From contig CANIEU010000001.1 in the NCBI GenBank assembly GCA_947466585.1, positions 174,414 through 238,413 on the forward strand: a stretch of DNA of 64,000 nt. Reading direction: 5' to 3'. The notes beneath the pieces are model-generated. The model was not told the DNA's origin. It did no database searches and was given only the letters and a program-made list of their open reading frames with translations. The position numbers and the translations under genes were made by a program. Source of the stretch: Fibrobacterota bacterium. GTDB taxonomy: Bacteria > Fibrobacterota > Fibrobacteria > UBA11236. Within the stretch, counting starts at the first letter, position 1; each line of letters starts with the position of its first letter. Of the stretch, positions 34,719 to 43,366 are shown in pieces.

Positions 34719-35158
34719 GTCGTTTCCGGCTTCGTATTCGAATCGATTCGGATCTGGCGGGCGTTTTCGCCCGCTTCTTCCGCAAGCTCCAGTGTCACGT
34801 GATGCGTGAACGGCGACCAGCCCGGGGGAAGCCGCTCGGGCCATTCCACCAGACAAACGCCCGCTCCATCGAGGTAATGCGCCAGACCGATCTCTTCCCA
34901 GTCGGCTCCCGGGGCGAGCCGGTACAGGTCCATGTGATACACCGGAATGCGCCCGGCATACTCGTGGACCAGCGCGTAACTGGGCGAACTCACCGGACCT
35001 TCATAGCCCAAGGCACGCGTCACGCCGCGCGAGAATAACGTTTTGCCGGCGCCGAGGGGGCCGTGCAACGCCACGATATCGCCCGCCTTGAGGGTGGCTG
35101 CAAACTCCGTCGCAATGGCGAGGGTTTGTTCTTCGGAGGTGGAGAGGAAGTCGAGCAT
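34715..35158 (-). CDS. tsaE: tRNA threonylcarbamoyladenosine biosynthesis ATPase TsaE
   Basis: A 147-residue P-loop ATPase needed for t6A37 tRNA modification with TsaB/TsaD. Walker A GPLGAGKTLFSRGV is near 37-50, SPSYALVHEY near 63 and HMDLYRLAPGADWEEIG, as in TsaE, near 77-93. The ATG at 35158 was preferred to the TTG immediately upstream, which belongs to the inverted repeat element that abuts this start. The 5' leader therefore consists of that element. Confidence 0.93.
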   Translation of the reverse strand: MLDFLSTSEEQTLAIATEFAATLKAGDIVALHGPLGAGKTLFSRGVTRALGYEGPVSSPSYALVHEYAGRIPVYHMDLYRLAPGADWEEIGLAHYLDGAGVCLVEWPERLPPGWSPFTHHVTLELAEEAGENARQIRIDSNTKPETT

Positions 35159-35160
35159 CA

Positions 35161-35285
35161 AGAATGAGAAATGAGAAATGATGAATGAGAAAAATAAAAC
35201 TGAACCGAAAAACTGTCGGAGAATCGCAGGCGATCAAACACCGGCTTGTTCCCGCGTTTATTTCTCATTTCTCATTTCTCATTCT
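35161..35285. repeat. Heptamer inverted element A (porX/tsaE gap)
   Basis: Left arm: ATGAGAA, ATGAGAA, ATGATGA, ATGAGAA in phase from 35164 to 35191. Right arm: TTCTCAT three times in phase from 35262 to 35282, the reverse complement. The spacer between the arms is unique. The right arm encodes the last residues and stop of the porX product (NEK-stop), and the left arm touches the tsaE start. Confidence 0.85.
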
Positions 35286-36954
35286 TCTTTGCCGTCATCA
35301 GGGGTGTGAGCGTTGCCAGCGGAACGATCACTTCTTCGGGCGAGATGCCGCCGCTGACCATTTGATCTTTGTACGGCGTCACGAAATACTGGAACTTGTT
35401 CGGATAGGCGAAATAGAATCGCCCCTTGGCGATGGCGTAGGCGGTATCCCCCGCGATGCCGGGAAGCCCGAAACGCTCGGGGGCCTCGATGAACAGGGCC
35501 TGCCGCTCGTCGCACGAAATGTTCGGTCCGATTTTCACGCGGGGGTGGTCGGACTGTTCTTCCTGGCAGAACACTTCGGCGGGCCTGTCGGCGCGCACCG
35601 ATCCGTGATCGGCCGTCAGCACCACCGTCCGCCCTTGGCGCGCGAGCGCCTGCATCGCCGCGGCCATACCGCAACTGTGGAAAGCCTCGTCGGCTGCAGT
35701 GCGTACGTCGGATTCGCTCATGCCGGGTTCCAGCGGAACGCAGGCGTCGGGGCGCAGCGGGCGCAGTAAATCCTGCATCTCCACCACCACGACGACGAGC
35801 GGAGCGGCGGCGTGGGTTGCCAACGCGGACGCCAATTTGAGACTCTCATCACGATTGCGGACATGCAGAAAGTGAGGGTCTTCGATACCGGCGTTCAGCT
35901 TGCGTAGTTGGATCCGCAATAATTCGCGCATGCAAACGATCGAGTCGTCTCCCGACTCCGCGTTTTTCGAGTCTCTTGGGTCTTCATTCCGGCCCGAACC
36001 TTCTGCTTGAGAAAAGTCCTCGACCTCGTTCTCATTCTCTCCCTTCAATCGCGCCCACAACATGGGGTGATCCAAACTCACGTCGCGGGGGAGATCACCC
36101 GAGAACAAGGCCGCGCGGCAGAAGTTTGCCTCGGTGGGCAGCAGGGCCCAGGCCGCTGCGTTCTCAACCTTGAACCAGGCCTCCACCTGCTTCTGAAGCA
36201 CCAGCCATTGATCGAAACGCATGCCCGAAAGCACCACCAGTGCCGCCGGCGCGCGGCGTTGCAGAATGGGGAGCAACTTGCGGCGCACGGTCCGGGTGTG
36301 CAAATCGGGATTGCCGCCCTTCTTTCCCACCCAGCCGGAATAATGGTCTTCGATATACGACAAAAATGCTTTTCCCAGGTCGCGACGATGGCGCGTATGC
36401 GTGTCGCGTAGACCCGCATCGGTGGAGGCATCGGCCGTGATGTCCCACTTGCTGATCTGGAAATGGATTTTTTCCCAGCCCATGGGCGAGGGCGTCGCAA
36501 GCAAGGAGGATTTGATTTCCTGACGGGCGCGCACGTAGGCGGAGGTCAGCGGATCGGTGCGATCGACCTTCGCGAGCAGGGCGGCGCGGCAGGCGGCGAA
36601 CAACTGCACCGGGTTCACGGGCTTGCCGACGAAGCCGTCGACGTCGCGGCCCCGGTCGGAAGACGCGGCGCGCTCTTCATCGGATTTGGTCACCAGCAGC
36701 AGCGGCACACGGTCGGGGCAAGCCGCCCGAATGCGATGCAGCGTGGATGCGCCTTCCTTGCCGAGTGTTTGCTCGTCGAGCAACACAAGCGCGTACGGGC
36801 AGCCGCGCAGCATGTCCATGGCCATCGCCAGGGTGGAAGCGCGATCTACGGCGAATCCGCGCTGTTCGAGATACCGGATGTGCGCGGTGAGAAATTCGAT
36901 CTCCCCGTCGACCCAGAGCACCGACTTGGGGGGCTGCCCCGGGATGTAAACCAT
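35272..36954 (-). CDS. porX: PorX-like response regulator with PglZ domain
   Basis: A 560-residue protein. Residues about 8-125 are a receiver domain (SVLWVDGEIEFL, phospho-acceptor Asp in LVLLDEQTLG near 58, conserved Lys in FVGKPVNPVQL near 107). The remainder is a PglZ alkaline-phosphatase-fold domain (ALVVLSGMRFDQWLVLQKQVE, VVLTADHGSVRADRP near 465). This architecture is PorX, which controls type IX secretion genes in Bacteroidetes and has phosphodiesterase-like activity. The true start is ATG 36954 in TAATG with the serS stop; the longer frame runs into serS. The usual partner PorY is not in the window. A 40-residue acidic insertion (about 300-340) is unusual. Confidence 0.85.
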   Translation of the reverse strand: MVYIPGQPPKSVLWVDGEIEFLTAHIRYLEQRGFAVDRASTLAMAMDMLRGCPYALVLLDEQTLGKEGASTLHRIRAACPDRVPLLLVTKSDEERAASSDRGRDVDGFVGKPVNPVQLFAACRAALLAKVDRTDPLTSAYVRARQEIKSSLLATPSPMGWEKIHFQISKWDITADASTDAGLRDTHTRHRRDLGKAFLSYIEDHYSGWVGKKGGNPDLHTRTVRRKLLPILQRRAPAALVVLSGMRFDQWLVLQKQVEAWFKVENAAAWALLPTEANFCRAALFSGDLPRDVSLDHPMLWARLKGENENEVEDFSQAEGSGRNEDPRDSKNAESGDDSIVCMRELLRIQLRKLNAGIEDPHFLHVRNRDESLKLASALATHAAAPLVVVVVEMQDLLRPLRPDACVPLEPGMSESDVRTAADEAFHSCGMAAAMQALARQGRTVVLTADHGSVRADRPAEVFCQEEQSDHPRVKIGPNISCDERQALFIEAPERFGLPGIAGDTAYAIAKGRFYFAYPNKFQYFVTPYKDQMVSGGISPEEVIVPLATLTPLMTAKKNEK

Positions 36955-38240
36955 TAGGCCGCCGCGATTTCTTCCAAGCCGCCGAGCCAGGGGCGCAGTG
37001 CGGCGGGAACGCGAAAGGTGCCGCGATCGGTGAAGTGATGTTCCAGCAAGGCCACGAGCACCCGCGGCGTAGCGAGGCCCGATCCGTTCAGCGTGTGCAG
37101 GTAACGGGTTTTGCCCTCGGACTTGCAACGAATGTTGGCGCGCCGCGCCTGGAAGTCGACGAAGTTGGAAACCGAGGAGACTTCGAGCCAGCGCTTTTCG
37201 GCGGGAGCCCACACTTCGAGATCGTAGCACATGGCCGCCCCGAAACCCATGTCGCCGGCGCAGAGTTCGAGCACGCGATAGGGCAATTCAAGCATCTGCA
37301 ACAAGGCTTCGGCGTGCCCGCGCAGGTCTTCGAGGGCTTCCCACGATTTGTCGGGGTGCGCGAACTTGACCATCTCCACCTTGTTGAACTGGTGCAGGCG
37401 CAAAAAGCCGCGCGTGTCGGCGCCCCATGAACCCGCTTCGCGGCGGAAGCAGGCGGTATAAGCGCAGTATGAGATCGGTAACGTGGCCGCGTCGAGGATT
37501 TCGTCGGAGTGCATGTTGGTCACGGGCACTTCGGCGGTGGGCACGAGAAAGAGGTCGCGGTCGCGATCACCGTTTTCACTATCGCAACGGTACATGTCCT
37601 CTTCGAACTTGGGCAGTTGCCCGGTGCCGATCATCGCTTGGCGTCCCACCAGGTAGGGAGGCGCCACTTCGGTGAAGCCGTGACGCTGCACATGCGTGTC
37701 GAGAAAGAAGTTGATCAGCGCGCGTTCGAGGCGTGCGCCCATGCCGGTGTAGATCGGAAAGCCGCTCCCCGAAAGTTTGGCGCCGCGTTCGAAGTCGAAC
37801 AGTTTGAGCTTGCGGCCGATCTCCAGATGATCGGGGACCTCGCGGTCGGCATCGACCGTTCCCCACGTGGCGGCCACGCGGTTGTCGGCGGAGCTTTTTC
37901 CGTCGGGCACGGAGGCGTGCGGCAAGTTGGGGCAAAGCAGGGCCAGTTCGCGCGCCTGGGTTTCGACGACATCGTAACGCGCCTGCAACTCCTTGATGCG
38001 TTCCCCGGTGGTGCGCGTCTGTTCGATGGCCGAAGACGCGTCGCCGCCCTCCCGCTTCAGGCGGGCGATGGATTCCGAAGCGGCGTTGCGCTCGGCCTTG
38101 AGGCCGTCGAGTTCTGCTCCGAGGACGCGTTTCTCCTCGTCCAGCCGCAGAAGCCCGTCCAGATCGAAGGATGCACCCCGGCGGCGGAGGCCCTCCCGGA
38201 CCAGTTCGGGGTTTTCACGGTAGAGTTTGGGGTCCAGCAT
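36954..38240 (-). CDS. serS: Seryl-tRNA synthetase
   Basis: A 428-residue class II synthetase charging tRNA-Ser. The N-terminal coiled-coil arm spans about 30-105; motif 2 is in ACFRREAGSWGADTRGFLRLHQF (about 255-277) and motif 3 in NGSGLATPRVLVALLEHH (about 385-402). The start ATG gives MLDPKLYRENPELV, the canonical N-terminus. Its stop shares a base with the porX start (TAATG), so expression of the regulator is coupled to serS. Confidence 0.97.
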   Translation of the reverse strand: MLDPKLYRENPELVREGLRRRGASFDLDGLLRLDEEKRVLGAELDGLKAERNAASESIARLKREGGDASSAIEQTRTTGERIKELQARYDVVETQARELALLCPNLPHASVPDGKSSADNRVAATWGTVDADREVPDHLEIGRKLKLFDFERGAKLSGSGFPIYTGMGARLERALINFFLDTHVQRHGFTEVAPPYLVGRQAMIGTGQLPKFEEDMYRCDSENGDRDRDLFLVPTAEVPVTNMHSDEILDAATLPISYCAYTACFRREAGSWGADTRGFLRLHQFNKVEMVKFAHPDKSWEALEDLRGHAEALLQMLELPYRVLELCAGDMGFGAAMCYDLEVWAPAEKRWLEVSSVSNFVDFQARRANIRCKSEGKTRYLHTLNGSGLATPRVLVALLEHHFTDRGTFRVPAALRPWLGGLEEIAAA

Positions 38241-38363
38241 GGCGAATCTCCTTGGGGGTGTAAATCTAGAACGGTGGCGACCCGTTTTGACCCGCTGCGC
38301 CCGGGGTACTTGCTAGTTTCCTTCAGCCCACTTTCCGAACTGTTATTCGACACGGAGTCTTCT

Positions 38364-40868
38364 TTGTCCCATCCGGCCCTTTCCCGTTTCCCGGCTCTCC
38401 CCTCGTTTCTGGCGATGATGGTTGTTGCTCTGCTGTTCCTAGCAGCCCCTGCGCAAGCCCAGACTTACGACTTCGTGGGAACCGTTTACGACGACGTGCG
38501 GAGCGAACCGGTCGGCGGAGTGGAGATTTTCACCCCCGACGGGCGCAAACTGGGCGTCAGCCAGCCCAGCGGCCGCTTTGAAATCACCGTGAACAACCGC
38601 AAGGCCACGGTGATTTTTCGGCGTGAGGGATTTCGCGACCAGGAGCAGAATCTGGGTGATTTGGCGCGCATTATCGACGTGGACGTGGTGATGGAATCGT
38701 CAGTGCGCGAACTCGACGAGGTGACCACCTACGCACCGCGCAAGGCGCTCGACCCGAGCCAGGCGCAAACCATCGAGGAACTGGAGTCGCTGCAGGGCAT
38801 GCGCATGGATCTCAACGACCACCTGCGGCAAATGCACGGCGTGGCGGGCATGAACGAATTCACCGGCGACATTTCCATCAACGGTTCGCGTACTCAGGAC
38901 GTGACCCACTATCTCGGCAAGAGCCGGGTGCCCAGCCTTCGTCACCTCGAGTTCGGATTTCCCGGCAACCAGAGCGTGCTGAATCCGCGCCTGCTCAAAT
39001 CGGTGACTCTAGCCGATAACCCGGCCAAGGGCCCCGTCAATCAGGGCAATGCTTCGGCGCTGGTGTACGATTTGCAAGAGGGCGATCCCGAAGCCATCCG
39101 GGGTGATCTTGTGCTGGGCTCCACCAACCGCGAACTGAACCTCTCTTCCTACTGGGGAAAACGCACCAACCTGTTCAGCGCACGCTACCTCGACCCGAAC
39201 GGTCTAGGCGCTCTGGGCCGGCAATTCTTCACTTCTCCCAAGGACGAGCGCATTGCCGGGGGCCAAGGCTGCCAGCCAAACACCAATCCGCCTTGCAAAA
39301 CCCTAAGCGATCCGCTGCAGTTCAGCTCGCTCGATGTGTTCTTCAGCACCTTCAAACGCGACACCACTGGCGCCTTCGCCCGCCACACGCTCATTGTGCT
39401 CGACGACAACTACAAGGTGATCGAAGACAAATCAGTAGTGGCTGACGAAGTCAAAGCGCAAACATTGGTGGATGGGTTTCAGGGCGCATGGTTGTACTCC
39501 TATGAATCCATTCGCCCGGTTGAAAATGGCGAATGGGAATGGGGCTTCTCGTATCTGAACCGGCGCTACAGCGACAGTTACCGTGACACGTTGCCGCCCG
39601 TGAAGGAATCCAGTGCGCGCCCGTGGTACCCCGTCAGCGGCATCGACGATGTGGAAAACCTGATCGGCGACGGCGGCCGCCTTGATCGGCAGTTCATCCT
39701 CTCCGTACAGTGGTCGCCAACCGCCAAGGTTTTCGGAGCCATTCCTTCCTACGGGTTGGAGCTGGAACACACGCGCCAAACCCGCGGGTACCAGGAAATC
39801 GCCTTGAGCACCAGCGGCAATCCGGCGGACTCGAGCATCAATCGCCAGCGCACACTTGAGCGCGATGTGACCTTGACCAATGCCGTGTACCGGTTGCGCT
39901 GGAACCTGAGCGGCGGCAAACTTGTGGAAGGCTCCGTGGGCACCGCTTGGGCCTACGAGGCTTGGCGTCTCGGCGAAGGAGGCGGCTCCCATACACCCTT
40001 GCCGGTGGCCTCGCTCCGCTACACCCAGCCACTGGGCAAGGATCAGAGCGTTTACACCGAAACGGCCTTGCGGCAATCGGTGGTGCTCGAACCCTCTGGG
40101 CTGAACGCCTTGGGTGCGAAAGCGACGCCCAGCGCCGAGGTCAAGGTCGGCGGCAACGGCTTCATTTATACCCCCTTGCGCTATGCCTGGAGCGGCTATG
40201 CCCGCTACTACCTGAACCCGGCCCTCCCCTCTCCGGAAGTGTATTGGAACTACGCGGAAATCCGCGAGGCCGACAACGCATTGGTGCAGGGTGCGAACCT
40301 GACCTTAAATTATCTACCCGGACACCACGCCGGAATGGGCGTGAACGCCTCCATCATCCAGGGCCAATACAACATGCGCGACGGCGGCACCTTGCCGTGG
40401 GAATCCAACCGTCTGCTCGATCTGGTCGCCAACTTGCGCGTATTGCCGCGCGACGACTCCCTGCTCAGCTTCATCATCACCTACGGCATCCAGAACGGTG
40501 CTCCGCTTTACGAACACGACAGCCTGTGGGTGTGGACCAACGAAAGCACCAACGAGGGATATTCCACCCGCGAACGTTACGTGCGCCAAAATGCGAAGAA
40601 TCCCACCGTCTCCCGTCAACGGCTCGACGCGCGCGTGAACCTCGATCTCAAGAGTGCCTGGCGCCCGTTGGAATCGATGCGGTTCTTCTTCGAGGCCACC
40701 AACATCTTCGCCGATTTCGACAAGGGCGTCGGCGGATGGCTGGGCGGGCGCAACGAGCGCCGCCGCGGCTGGACGCGCTCCGACGAGGCGGGCAATCTCG
40801 AACCCGTGGTCACCAAAGGCCTCGGGCTGTTCTTGATGTTCGGAATCGAAGGGAAATTGAAGATTTAG
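38364..40868 (+). CDS. TonB-dependent-receptor-like outer membrane protein with N-terminal carboxypeptidase-regulatory-like domain
   Basis: An 834-residue protein. The start is TTG 38364, preceded by GGAG at 38354-38357, and gives a signal peptide ending PAQAQT near residue 33. Residues about 35-120 are a carboxypeptidase-D-regulatory-like beta sandwich (GTVYDDVRSEPVGGVEI). A plug-like segment follows (GVAGMNEFTGDISINGSRTQDVTHYLGKSRVP), then a large barrel ending FGIEGKLKI. The open frame extends over 280 codons further upstream, but that part is antisense to serS. No TonB-box was identified. The substrate is unknown. Confidence 0.72.
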   Translation: MSHPALSRFPALPSFLAMMVVALLFLAAPAQAQTYDFVGTVYDDVRSEPVGGVEIFTPDGRKLGVSQPSGRFEITVNNRKATVIFRREGFRDQEQNLGDLARIIDVDVVMESSVRELDEVTTYAPRKALDPSQAQTIEELESLQGMRMDLNDHLRQMHGVAGMNEFTGDISINGSRTQDVTHYLGKSRVPSLRHLEFGFPGNQSVLNPRLLKSVTLADNPAKGPVNQGNASALVYDLQEGDPEAIRGDLVLGSTNRELNLSSYWGKRTNLFSARYLDPNGLGALGRQFFTSPKDERIAGGQGCQPNTNPPCKTLSDPLQFSSLDVFFSTFKRDTTGAFARHTLIVLDDNYKVIEDKSVVADEVKAQTLVDGFQGAWLYSYESIRPVENGEWEWGFSYLNRRYSDSYRDTLPPVKESSARPWYPVSGIDDVENLIGDGGRLDRQFILSVQWSPTAKVFGAIPSYGLELEHTRQTRGYQEIALSTSGNPADSSINRQRTLERDVTLTNAVYRLRWNLSGGKLVEGSVGTAWAYEAWRLGEGGGSHTPLPVASLRYTQPLGKDQSVYTETALRQSVVLEPSGLNALGAKATPSAEVKVGGNGFIYTPLRYAWSGYARYYLNPALPSPEVYWNYAEIREADNALVQGANLTLNYLPGHHAGMGVNASIIQGQYNMRDGGTLPWESNRLLDLVANLRVLPRDDSLLSFIITYGIQNGAPLYEHDSLWVWTNESTNEGYSTRERYVRQNAKNPTVSRQRLDARVNLDLKSAWRPLESMRFFFEATNIFADFDKGVGGWLGGRNERRRGWTRSDEAGNLEPVVTKGLGLFLMFGIEGKLKI

Positions 40869-40873
40869 TGGAC

Positions 40874-40980
40874 AGTTTATAGTTCACAGTAAACAGTGAA
40901 CACAAAGACGCAAGATGAATGGCTGGATAACGATGAATGAATCGTTTCTCGCTACTGTAAACTGTTCACCGTGAACTGTT
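40874..40980. repeat. Heptamer inverted element B (receptor/rsmB gap)
   Basis: Left arm: AGTTTAT, AGTTCAC, AGTAAAC, AGTGAAC in phase from 40874 to 40901. Right arm: GTAAACT, GTTCACC, GTGAACT in phase from 40957 to 40977. The arms are complementary over 22 positions with four mismatches. It lies between convergent genes, and the rsmB stop TAA is at its right end. Confidence 0.85.
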
Positions 40981-42328
40981 AACCCTCTCGCGTCAACGCA
41001 GCTGCAAAGAAACCATCGTAGTCCGTCTCACCTGGCCATACGCGCAGAAACCCGTCACGGCAAAGCGACGCAGGCACCGTACCGCCCGCATCCACGATTT
41101 GGAATTCCGGGTGCTTCGCCAAAAAACCGCGTACCACGTCCACCGTTTCTTCGGCCTCGGCGCTGCAGGTTGCGTACACGAGTCGTCCGCCCGGATTGAG
41201 CAAAGCCGACGCGCTTTCCAGCATCTCGCGCTGACGATGCGCCAAGGCGGTGATCTTTTCGGGCGTCCAGTTCCAACGTGCCTCGGGACGCCGACGCAAT
41301 ACGCCGAGGTTGCTGCACGGCACGTCGAGGAGAATGCGATCGAAGGGCGCACGAAAAGCCCCGGAACCCGCCTCGACGCACACCGGCAACAGTTCGCGAT
41401 GCCCGAGTCGCAGTTGTGCATCGCCGATGCGGCGCAGGCGTTGAAAGGAAGCGTCGCCGCAGACGATGCGCGCACCCTCTAGCGCTTCTCCCCGGGAGGC
41501 GGCGAGTTCCAGCGTGAGCGCGGCCTTGCCGCCGGGTGCGGAACAGGCGTCGAGCAAGGATAGGCCGGGATGCCAATCGAGCAAGGATACCACCCACAAC
41601 GCCACCGGATCTTGGAACGAGAATTTGCCGTCGGCGAACGCCGGGCTGCGAATGGCCGCGCCCACGCCTTCGAGGATGCGGTAATACAGCGGCGGCGCTC
41701 CGGGTTCGGGCAGCGGCTCCAGGGTAATGCCCGCCTCGGCGAGAAGCCCAGGCAAGGCAGCGGGCTCTCCGCGCCGCGGGTTGACCCGGATCCACTGCGG
41801 CGCTTCTTCGTTGTTGCGGCGCAGGGCCGCTTCGAGCGCGCCGGTTTTCAGTTCCTTGCCGAAGCGGCGCACCAGCCATTCGGGATGCGAGTACCGGATG
41901 CCCAAGGATTTAAAATCGTTACCTGGCGGGGTGCGCAACCCTTCACGGGCGACGGCCTTCAGCACGGCGTTCATGAAGCCCGACTCCGGTTTTCCGAGAT
42001 CGTACTTGGCGATTTCGACGGCAGTATTGACCGCCGCAAAGTCGGGTACGCCTGAGAGGTAAAAGAGTTGATAGGCGCCGACACGCAGCAACATGCGGAG
42101 CTTGGTGCCCTTGATGCCGCGCGGGGCCTGCGCATCGAGATTAAAATCGAGCAGGCGCCGGTGCCGCAATACTCCGAAGCAGATCGCACGCGCCAGGCCC
42201 GCATCGTCGTCGCGCAGCGCGCTCAATCCTTCGGGAAACAGGTCTTTTAAAAACGCGCCGGTGGCTTCCTGTTCGAGCAGGATTTTCCAGGCCGCGCGGC
42301 GCGACTCGATTCCAGAAACTACGGTCAT
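40979..42328 (-). CDS. rsmB: 16S rRNA m5C967 methyltransferase
   Basis: A 449-residue enzyme with an N-terminal NusB-like RNA-binding domain (about 5-140) and a SAM-dependent RsmB domain. The SAM motif LLDACSAPGGKAA is near 263, the second motif DVPCSNLGVLRRRPEARW near 338 and the catalytic cysteine in LVYATCSAE near 395. It modifies helix 31 of 16S rRNA. It is divergent from lpxK with a 64-nt gap. Confidence 0.93.
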   Translation of the reverse strand: MTVVSGIESRRAAWKILLEQEATGAFLKDLFPEGLSALRDDDAGLARAICFGVLRHRRLLDFNLDAQAPRGIKGTKLRMLLRVGAYQLFYLSGVPDFAAVNTAVEIAKYDLGKPESGFMNAVLKAVAREGLRTPPGNDFKSLGIRYSHPEWLVRRFGKELKTGALEAALRRNNEEAPQWIRVNPRRGEPAALPGLLAEAGITLEPLPEPGAPPLYYRILEGVGAAIRSPAFADGKFSFQDPVALWVVSLLDWHPGLSLLDACSAPGGKAALTLELAASRGEALEGARIVCGDASFQRLRRIGDAQLRLGHRELLPVCVEAGSGAFRAPFDRILLDVPCSNLGVLRRRPEARWNWTPEKITALAHRQREMLESASALLNPGGRLVYATCSAEAEETVDVVRGFLAKHPEFQIVDAGGTVPASLCRDGFLRVWPGETDYDGFFAAALTREG

Positions 42329-42392
42329 GCGAGGCCCAATGTAACCCTTGCACCCACCGGACCGGAATCGTCCATGCTAATTTCAACCTTCC

Positions 42393-43355
42393 ATGCTTTT
42401 TCCACCGTATTCTTCCCGGCTGCGCCGTACCCTGCTCGCACCGGCGGCGGCGTTGTATGGTGCGGGTTCCTACCTGCATCGCACACTTTGGCTGCGTCCG
42501 CGGCTCCGGAACCACGGCCACCTGGCGCCGCTCGTGGTGATCGGTAGCCTGCGTGCGGGCGGTGCGGGTAAAACTCCGGTGGCACGGGAACTGGCAAGAC
42601 ATCTGGGTGCGCAAGGTTTGCGGGTCGGCGTGCTGGCGTATGCGATCCGGTTTCGAGAAACTGCCGCGCAAATCACATTCACCGAAATCTTTCCCGACTC
42701 TGACTGGCGCGATTCTTCCGATGAAGCGGTACTGCTCGCCCGGGGGCTTCCGCAAGCGCGGGTATTCGTCACCCGTGATCGGGAAGCCACGTGGGAGGCC
42801 TTGTCGCGCACCGGCGGCTTCGACGTGCTGGTGTCGGATGACGGCCTGATGGATCCGCGCTTGCATGGAAGTTTTCGCACGATGTTGGTTCGCCCCGGCG
42901 AACGGCCTGTCTGGAGGGACCTGCTGCCCGCCGGGCCCTATCGTCTCACGGCTGCTGCGCTCGGCGCAATGGACCAGGTGCTGTGTGAAGGCACAGGGTT
43001 TGTGCGCGCGCCGCGCGCGCCCACAGGTTGGACCGCGGAGAAAACCGGATGGATCGTGGGTGGACTGGGGAATCCCGACCACTTTTTGAAAGCTGTGAAA
43101 TCCGCTGGGATGCATATCGCGGGAAGCACTTTCGGACCCGACCATGGTTTGCCCGATCTTGCCGATCTTGCAAAAGCCCGGCGTGCGGGGGCGCGGGCGG
43201 GTGTCACAGAATTTTGGTGTTCCGAAAAAGACGCGATCAAATTGGAGAATCATCCCGAAAAACCGGAAAACCTGTTGGTCGTGGGTGAGGATGTGACCCT
43301 TTCCCCGGAATTTCTGACCGCTGTGCGGGCCTTTCTCGCCCGGGCAACTTCGTAG
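42393..43355 (+). CDS. lpxK: Tetraacyldisaccharide 4'-kinase
   Basis: A 320-residue inner-membrane-associated kinase that phosphorylates the 4' position of the lipid A precursor (lipid IVA step). The family P-loop GSLRAGGAGKTPVARELA is near 50-67, and VSDDGLMDPRLHG near 149 corresponds to the DDGFQH block, here with Leu-Met-Asp in place of Phe-Gln-His. This divergence is notable but the rest of the family pattern holds. It indicates lipopolysaccharide-type outer membranes. It precedes a secreted propeller gene by 11 nt. Confidence 0.85.
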   Translation: MLFPPYSSRLRRTLLAPAAALYGAGSYLHRTLWLRPRLRNHGHLAPLVVIGSLRAGGAGKTPVARELARHLGAQGLRVGVLAYAIRFRETAAQITFTEIFPDSDWRDSSDEAVLLARGLPQARVFVTRDREATWEALSRTGGFDVLVSDDGLMDPRLHGSFRTMLVRPGERPVWRDLLPAGPYRLTAAALGAMDQVLCEGTGFVRAPRAPTGWTAEKTGWIVGGLGNPDHFLKAVKSAGMHIAGSTFGPDHGLPDLADLAKARRAGARAGVTEFWCSEKDAIKLENHPEKPENLLVVGEDVTLSPEFLTAVRAFLARATS

Positions 43356-43366
43356 ATTGCACAGAC

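Noticed and set aside
37509-38363. N-terminal extension of the TonB-receptor-like frame
   Set aside because: Antisense to serS; the SD-led TTG at 38364 yields a normal signal peptide.
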